Shown here piece by piece: positions 60,701 to 64,000 of a stretch of DNA of 64,000 bases. The notes under the pieces are model-generated. The model was not told the origin of the DNA, did not search any database, and saw only the letters and a list, made by a program, of their open reading frames with translations. The DNA comes from an uncultured Alphaproteobacteria bacterium (GTDB lineage: Bacteria > Pseudomonadota > Alphaproteobacteria > Caulobacterales > Caulobacteraceae): assembly GCA_903860975.1 (NCBI GenBank), contig CAIOSI010000037.1, forward strand, positions 62,001-126,000. The letters run 5' to 3'. Numbering within the stretch: position 1 is the stretch's first letter; each line of letters begins with the position of its first letter. A program made the position numbers and the translations under genes.

Positions 60701-60880
60701 ATGTCTGACGGGTGGGCGGAGTCAGCGCTGGCCTGGTTGGGGCGCATAACACTGAAAGGCTTGATTGCCGACGTCGATGTTGTGCTTGTTGTCCACCAGC
60801 GTCCCAAGGGCTGGCACACCACCCATTGGACCAGGACGGACAGCCCGCAGGATCCCATCTTTCTGGCGCCCGTTCCGTAG
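60701..60880 (+). CDS. Possible small protein after the exporter
   Basis: A 59-residue frame starting MSDGWAESALAWLGRITLKG and containing ADVDVVLVVHQRPKGWHTTH. It starts 12 bases after the exporter stop and ends eight bases before the DUF6886 gene, so the spacing suits an operon member. An AAAGGCGG lies close upstream. Codon usage is less clearly biased than in neighbours. I do not recognise it, and it could be a non-coding linker. Confidence 0.4.
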   Translation: MSDGWAESALAWLGRITLKGLIADVDVVLVVHQRPKGWHTTHWTRTDSPQDPIFLAPVP

Positions 60881-60887
60881 GCCTCGC

Positions 60888-61445
60888 GTGGTGCGACTGT
60901 TCCACTTCAGCGACGATCCGGCGATCGCCCGCTTCGAGCCCAGGCCGGTCGCCAGACCGTCCCTGCGCCCGGCCGGCCAAGATTGGCTGAACGGCCCGCT
61001 GGTCTGGGCCATCGATGAGCCGCACCACCCGATGTATCTGTTCCCGCGGGACTGTCCGCGAATCCTGCTGTGGCCGCGCAATGACACCACCGCCGAGGAC
61101 CAGGACAGATGGTTCGGAGACCGTGCCTGCAGGATGATCGCCCATATCGAATGGGCCTGGCTCGACCGGCTGCAGCGCACGACCCTCTATTGCTACGAGC
61201 TGGCGCAGGACGGGTTTGAGTCCCTCGACGACGCGGGCATGTGGATCTCACGCCAGGCGGCATCGCCAGTGGGTATGGAGGCCATCACCGACCTACCCGC
61301 CGCGCTGCGGGCACAGGACGTCGAACTGCGGATCATGGAGAGCCTGACGCCCATGCGCGATGTCTGGTCGACGTCGCTCCACGTGAGCGGCATCCGACTT
61401 CGCAACGCCCTGGATTGGGCCACACCGACCGCCCAGAGCCAGTGA
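60888..61445 (+). CDS. DUF6886 family protein
   Basis: A 185-residue protein whose pattern RLFHFSDDPAIARFEPRP, WLNGPLVWAIDEPHHPMY, LFPRDCPRILLWP and SLHVSGIRLRNALDW agrees with DUF6886 proteins. These have no known function; the start resembles proteins with ADP-ribosyltransferase-like or DUF-type folds, but I see no catalytic set I can name. The start is GTG 60888 or 60891. It is the last clear member of the rightward phnF-phnM2-EEP-exporter run. Confidence 0.78.
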   Translation: MVRLFHFSDDPAIARFEPRPVARPSLRPAGQDWLNGPLVWAIDEPHHPMYLFPRDCPRILLWPRNDTTAEDQDRWFGDRACRMIAHIEWAWLDRLQRTTLYCYELAQDGFESLDDAGMWISRQAASPVGMEAITDLPAALRAQDVELRIMESLTPMRDVWSTSLHVSGIRLRNALDWATPTAQSQ

Positions 61446-61501
61446 GAATTCTGTCACGGGACCGAGCTAAAGCCGGGATCAACTCAATCGAGCGGTTCAT
61501 C

Positions 61502-61675
61502 ATGCGCCACGGCGAACTCACCCTTGAACAGATGCTTTCCGACGTCATCGTTCAACTCGTCATGCGTCGTGATGGCGTGACGGAGTCTGAGGTTCGTGAG
61601 CTGATGGCCAGCGTGGCACGTCACCGAGCCGCCACTTCCGAAGATGGGCAATACGTTCTGCCGGTTGCGGCCTGA
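61502..61675 (+). CDS. Small hypothetical protein
   Basis: A 57-residue frame: MRHGELTLEQMLSDVIVQLV, then MRRDGVTESEVRELMASVAR and a short tail. It is amphipathic and helical by composition. ATG 61502 lies 56 bases after the DUF6886 stop. Similar short proteins occur in Caulobacterales, but I cannot assign a family. Confidence 0.55.
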   Translation: MRHGELTLEQMLSDVIVQLVMRRDGVTESEVRELMASVARHRAATSEDGQYVLPVAA

Positions 61676-61757
61676 TACCGGCCACAGGTGTCTGGTTGCG
61701 CCACCTTAGGACTGCGGATGCGGCTCTTGTCGCACGTCACATGAAGGATACTTGAAG

Positions 61758-62825
61758 ATGCGCAGCAGGATTGCGGGACTACTCGCGCTGACGCTATCCC
61801 TCGCGGCCACTCAGGGAGCGCTTGCTGGCATCGTCAGCGCTCCCCTCGTGGAACGCGTGGCGCCCGACAAAGTGGTTGTTACCTGGACCGACCAAGACGC
61901 TGTCGACGTCTATTTGGCAGAGCAACCCAACCGACCGCTCAAACTGGCCAAGCGGGTGTCTGCGGGAGATCGCAACCATCGTTTCGAGAAAGTGGTTTCA
62001 CCTGATTCACGGCCGTACTTTACGCTGCGGGATTCCATAACCGGACGCAGCGTCCAGGTAGCCGAACGCCTGGTGCCCCTGGAACAGGGTTCGAATTTTC
62101 GAGATATCGGAGGATATCCCGGCTTTGGGGGCAAACACGTACGGTGGGGGCTGATCTATCGCTCCGGTGCCAGCCCGATGCTGACCGACGCCGACGTCCG
62201 GCGCGTGCAAGGCCTGGTCAGTGACATGGTCGATCTGCGTTCCAGCGAAGAACGTTTGCTCGCACCGACTCGTGTGTTTGGCGTGAATTACGCCGCCGTC
62301 GGCTATCCTATGACGAGCATTACGAACCTGACGTCTACGCCCACGGGCCCCTTGAATATGGGCAACCTGTATCGCAGGTTCCCGACGCTGCTAGCACCGC
62401 AGCTGAAGATCATCTTCAGCAAGCTGATCGTGAACCAGGGTGCGCTCGTCTTCAATTGCTCGGCCGGCCAGGATCGCACAGGTTTCGCCACGGCCATGAT
62501 CCTGAGCGCGCTCGGAGTGCCGCGCGATGTCATTCTGAGCGACTATCATTTGTCGACCACCTATCGACGACCGCAATACGAAATGCCGCGCTTGGAGGCA
62601 GCCACCCAGGCCGCCAACCCGGTGGCCGGGTACTTCGCCAACAACCAGAAGGACCCGAGCGTTTCGGCACCTCGTCCCCTCTATGACGCTAACCATCGGG
62701 CGTTTCTCGAATCCGCGTTTGACGAGATCGAAGCCAAGTGGGGCACGGTGGACAACTATCTGGCGAAGGAGATCGGCATAGGCCCGGCTCAAGTTGCCCG
62801 TCTGCGCGCCATCTATCTGCAATAG
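61758..62825 (+). CDS. Secreted tyrosine-protein phosphatase-like protein
   Basis: A 355-residue exported protein of the atypical tyrosine phosphatase family (Y_phosphatase3, related to Mycobacterium PtpB). A signal peptide (RIAGLLALTLSLAATQGALA) leads into a fibronectin-like beta part, then the phosphatase domain beginning GSNFRDIGGYPGFGGKHVRW. The active-site loop is NCSAGQDRTGFA with nucleophile Cys234 and Arg240, so it should be active. ATG 61758 is favoured over TTG 61752 by spacing from AAGGA. Substrate could be phosphotyrosine or a lipid phosphate. Confidence 0.9.
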   Translation: MRSRIAGLLALTLSLAATQGALAGIVSAPLVERVAPDKVVVTWTDQDAVDVYLAEQPNRPLKLAKRVSAGDRNHRFEKVVSPDSRPYFTLRDSITGRSVQVAERLVPLEQGSNFRDIGGYPGFGGKHVRWGLIYRSGASPMLTDADVRRVQGLVSDMVDLRSSEERLLAPTRVFGVNYAAVGYPMTSITNLTSTPTGPLNMGNLYRRFPTLLAPQLKIIFSKLIVNQGALVFNCSAGQDRTGFATAMILSALGVPRDVILSDYHLSTTYRRPQYEMPRLEAATQAANPVAGYFANNQKDPSVSAPRPLYDANHRAFLESAFDEIEAKWGTVDNYLAKEIGIGPAQVARLRAIYLQ

Positions 62826-62873
62826 GGAGTCTGCTGCCGCCAGCGCCCCGATGTCGTCTAGGAGGGATCACAA

Positions 62874-63263
62874 TTGGTCCAGATCACAGGGGTCGCTGCC
62901 CAATTCTTCGTCAATGACGTGATCGAGAGCACAGCATATTACCGAAAAGTGCCGGGCTTCCACTTTGACCGGTTCTTTGGCGATCCGCCGGCCTTCGTCG
63001 CGGCGGACCGGGGGGCGGCGAAGCTGCTGCTCAAAAACGTGCCCGAAGACCGAAATCCGCTGATGTCGAACAGCGCCGCCACAGGCGGTTTTACCGATGT
63101 CTATATCAACAGCGACGACGTGATGGCGCTCGCTGGGTAGCTTCGGGCCAAAGGCGCCGAAATCGTCGTCGAACCGACCAACCGGCCGATCTACAACAGG
63201 CGGGAACTCCACGTGCGCGGCTGCAACGGCTGGGTGCTGTGCTTCGGACAGTTGATGGATTGA
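62874..63263 (+). pseudogene. VOC-family protein gene interrupted by a stop codon
   Basis: A vicinal-oxygen-chelate (glyoxalase-like) protein of about 129 codons. It begins with a TTG at 62874 and a perfect AGGAGG six bases upstream. The text VQITGVAAQFFVNDVIEST, YYRKVPGFHFDRFFGDPP and GFTDVYINSDDVMALAG is followed by TAG (63138-63140), then LRAKGAEIVVEPTNRPIYN and CNGWVLCFGQLMD in the same frame. A single change GAG to TAG would explain it. Only the first 88 residues can be made without readthrough, so the second half of the domain is lost. Confidence 0.85.
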
Positions 63264-63390
63264 TGCACTCGTCGGAGTGTCCACCGCCACACTCCGGCGC
63301 GGTTGCCGATGTCCGCCGTCCGGTCGCCACTTTTGTACCTGCCTGGCGCTGCCCAGCAAGCCGATCGCGCGCTAGGGTAGGTTCCACGAC

Positions 63391-63680
63391 GGTGCCCATG
63401 ACCCGAGGCAGGATGTCTTTCGAGCGCACGCCTTGATTGCGATCTTGCCGCCAAGTTACGGCAAGGCGCTGACGGCGGGCGGCATTGCGACCCATGGCTT
63501 GCAGGGCCTATTCTACGAGCCCGACCTCGGGCGTATCCACGGCCTGAACGAACGGATCGGCACCAGCTCGCTCTATTAGAGCCGAGACTTCCTCTAAAAA
63601 CTGGTCAAGATCTACGCTGACCAACCCGAGGGTGGCGCACGGCGCGCTCCACGGCTCGCGAAAAGTAAAAAGGGTAAACC
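63391..63680 (+). pseudogene. Decaying gene fragment with two in-frame stops
   Basis: The frame reads ALIAILPPSYGKALTAGGIA, HGLQGLFYEPDLGRIHGLNE, RIGTSSLY, TAG (63577-63579), SRDFL, TAA (63595-63597), KLVKIYADQPEGGARRAP. The protein-like composition on both sides of the stops suggests a former gene whose beginning is missing. I do not recognise the family. It lies just before the start of the amidohydrolase gene. Confidence 0.5.
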
Positions 63681-64000
63681 ATGCCGAAGCTTGACCCAAC
63701 GCGACGCCAGGCCCTCAAGGGCATGGGCGCAGGCGCGTTAGCCGCAACGGCCCTGCCCCGACTTGCAACCGCCGATCCCGAGTTCCCACCCGGCTCGGTG
63801 ATCCGCACCTTGTCAAAGGATTATGCGCCGTCGGAACTGGCGGGCGGCGCGACCCTTTTCCACGAACATATGTCGCTGCGAAATGGCTTCATGGTCGACT
63901 GGATGCGTTACGCTGGGGAGACAAGGACTGCAAACCAGGCTCCCGGGACACCGGCAAGGCCCCCCGCCGGTGCCGGCGCCGGCGCGCCAACTGCGGCTCC
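63681..64000 (+). CDS. Exported amidohydrolase, phosphotriesterase-like, N-terminal part
   Basis: The first 106 residues of a gene cut by the right window edge. The N-terminus has twin arginines (RRQALKGMGAGALAATALPR), suggesting Tat export. GATLFHEHMSLRNGFMVDWM carries an H-x-H motif that fits the first metal-binding strand of phosphotriesterase-family amidohydrolases. A Pro/Gly/Ala-rich insert (PARPPAGAGAGAPTAA) follows, which is unusual at this place. A phosphotriesterase or lactonase is likely; the rest of the gene is needed to tell. Confidence 0.65.
   Translation, partial: MPKLDPTRRQALKGMGAGALAATALPRLATADPEFPPGSVIRTLSKDYAPSELAGGATLFHEHMSLRNGFMVDWMRYAGETRTANQAPGTPARPPAGAGAGAPTAA

Noticed and set aside
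62874-63263. Stop codon readthrough or recoding in the VOC gene
   Set aside because: The context has no known recoding signal and a nearby frame has both TAG and TAA stops, so decay is the simpler explanation.
1-64000. tRNA, rRNA genes and CRISPR arrays
   Set aside because: No cloverleaf with a conserved T-loop, no rRNA segments and no regularly spaced direct repeats were found on reading both strands.

Overview
The window is a contiguous, gene-dense, high-GC stretch of an alphaproteobacterial chromosome, most likely Caulobacterales (a Phenylobacterium- or Caulobacter-like organism). This is inferred from the run DUF1285 / CoA pyrophosphatase / DUF6111 / CCA-adding enzyme, the compact petABC operon, the large TonB-dependent receptor, and strong GC bias at third codon positions. 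No rRNA, tRNA or CRISPR array was seen.

Positions 1-33,200 are ordinary core chromosome: the start of ilvE, an OmpR/EnvZ-type two-component pair, proC, a YbjN protein and ubiK; an lgt-midA-pgeF operon followed by prs; a conserved lipoprotein, rplY and pth; periplasmic hydrolases; ychF with two dienelactone hydrolase paralogues; the cytochrome bc1 operon (petA-petB-petC); trmL, hemF, the cca cluster, an MFS transporter, short-chain dehydrogenases and GNAT acetyltransferases.

Positions 33,160-38,200 are looser: an MBL-fold hydrolase, about 1 kb with almost no coding, a DUF1993 protein, and a decayed IS256-family element with recognisable terminal inverted repeats and an 8-bp target duplication. 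A small P-loop ATPase follows.

Positions 38,200-61,700 form an organophosphorus island. A TonB-dependent receptor is divergent from a phosphonate ABC importer (two binding proteins, two permeases, and an ATPase separated from them by a PfkB kinase). Then come a hexapeptide acyltransferase, phnN, and a leftward C-P lyase operon phnG-H-I-J-K-L-M plus a DUF1045 protein. From the same AT-rich intergenic region a rightward unit runs: phnF regulator, a second phnM, an endonuclease/exonuclease/phosphatase-family enzyme, a heterodimeric ABC exporter, a possible small protein and a DUF6886 protein. The set predicts uptake of phosphonates, their conversion to ribosyl alkylphosphonates, radical cleavage by PhnJ, and return of the ribose phosphate to PRPP. 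No phnP is present; the DUF1045 protein, with two H-x-T motifs, is the best candidate to replace it.

Positions 61,700-64,000 hold a secreted tyrosine-phosphatase-like protein, a VOC gene broken by a stop codon, a second decaying fragment with two stops, and the start of a Tat-exported, probably phosphotriesterase-like amidohydrolase.
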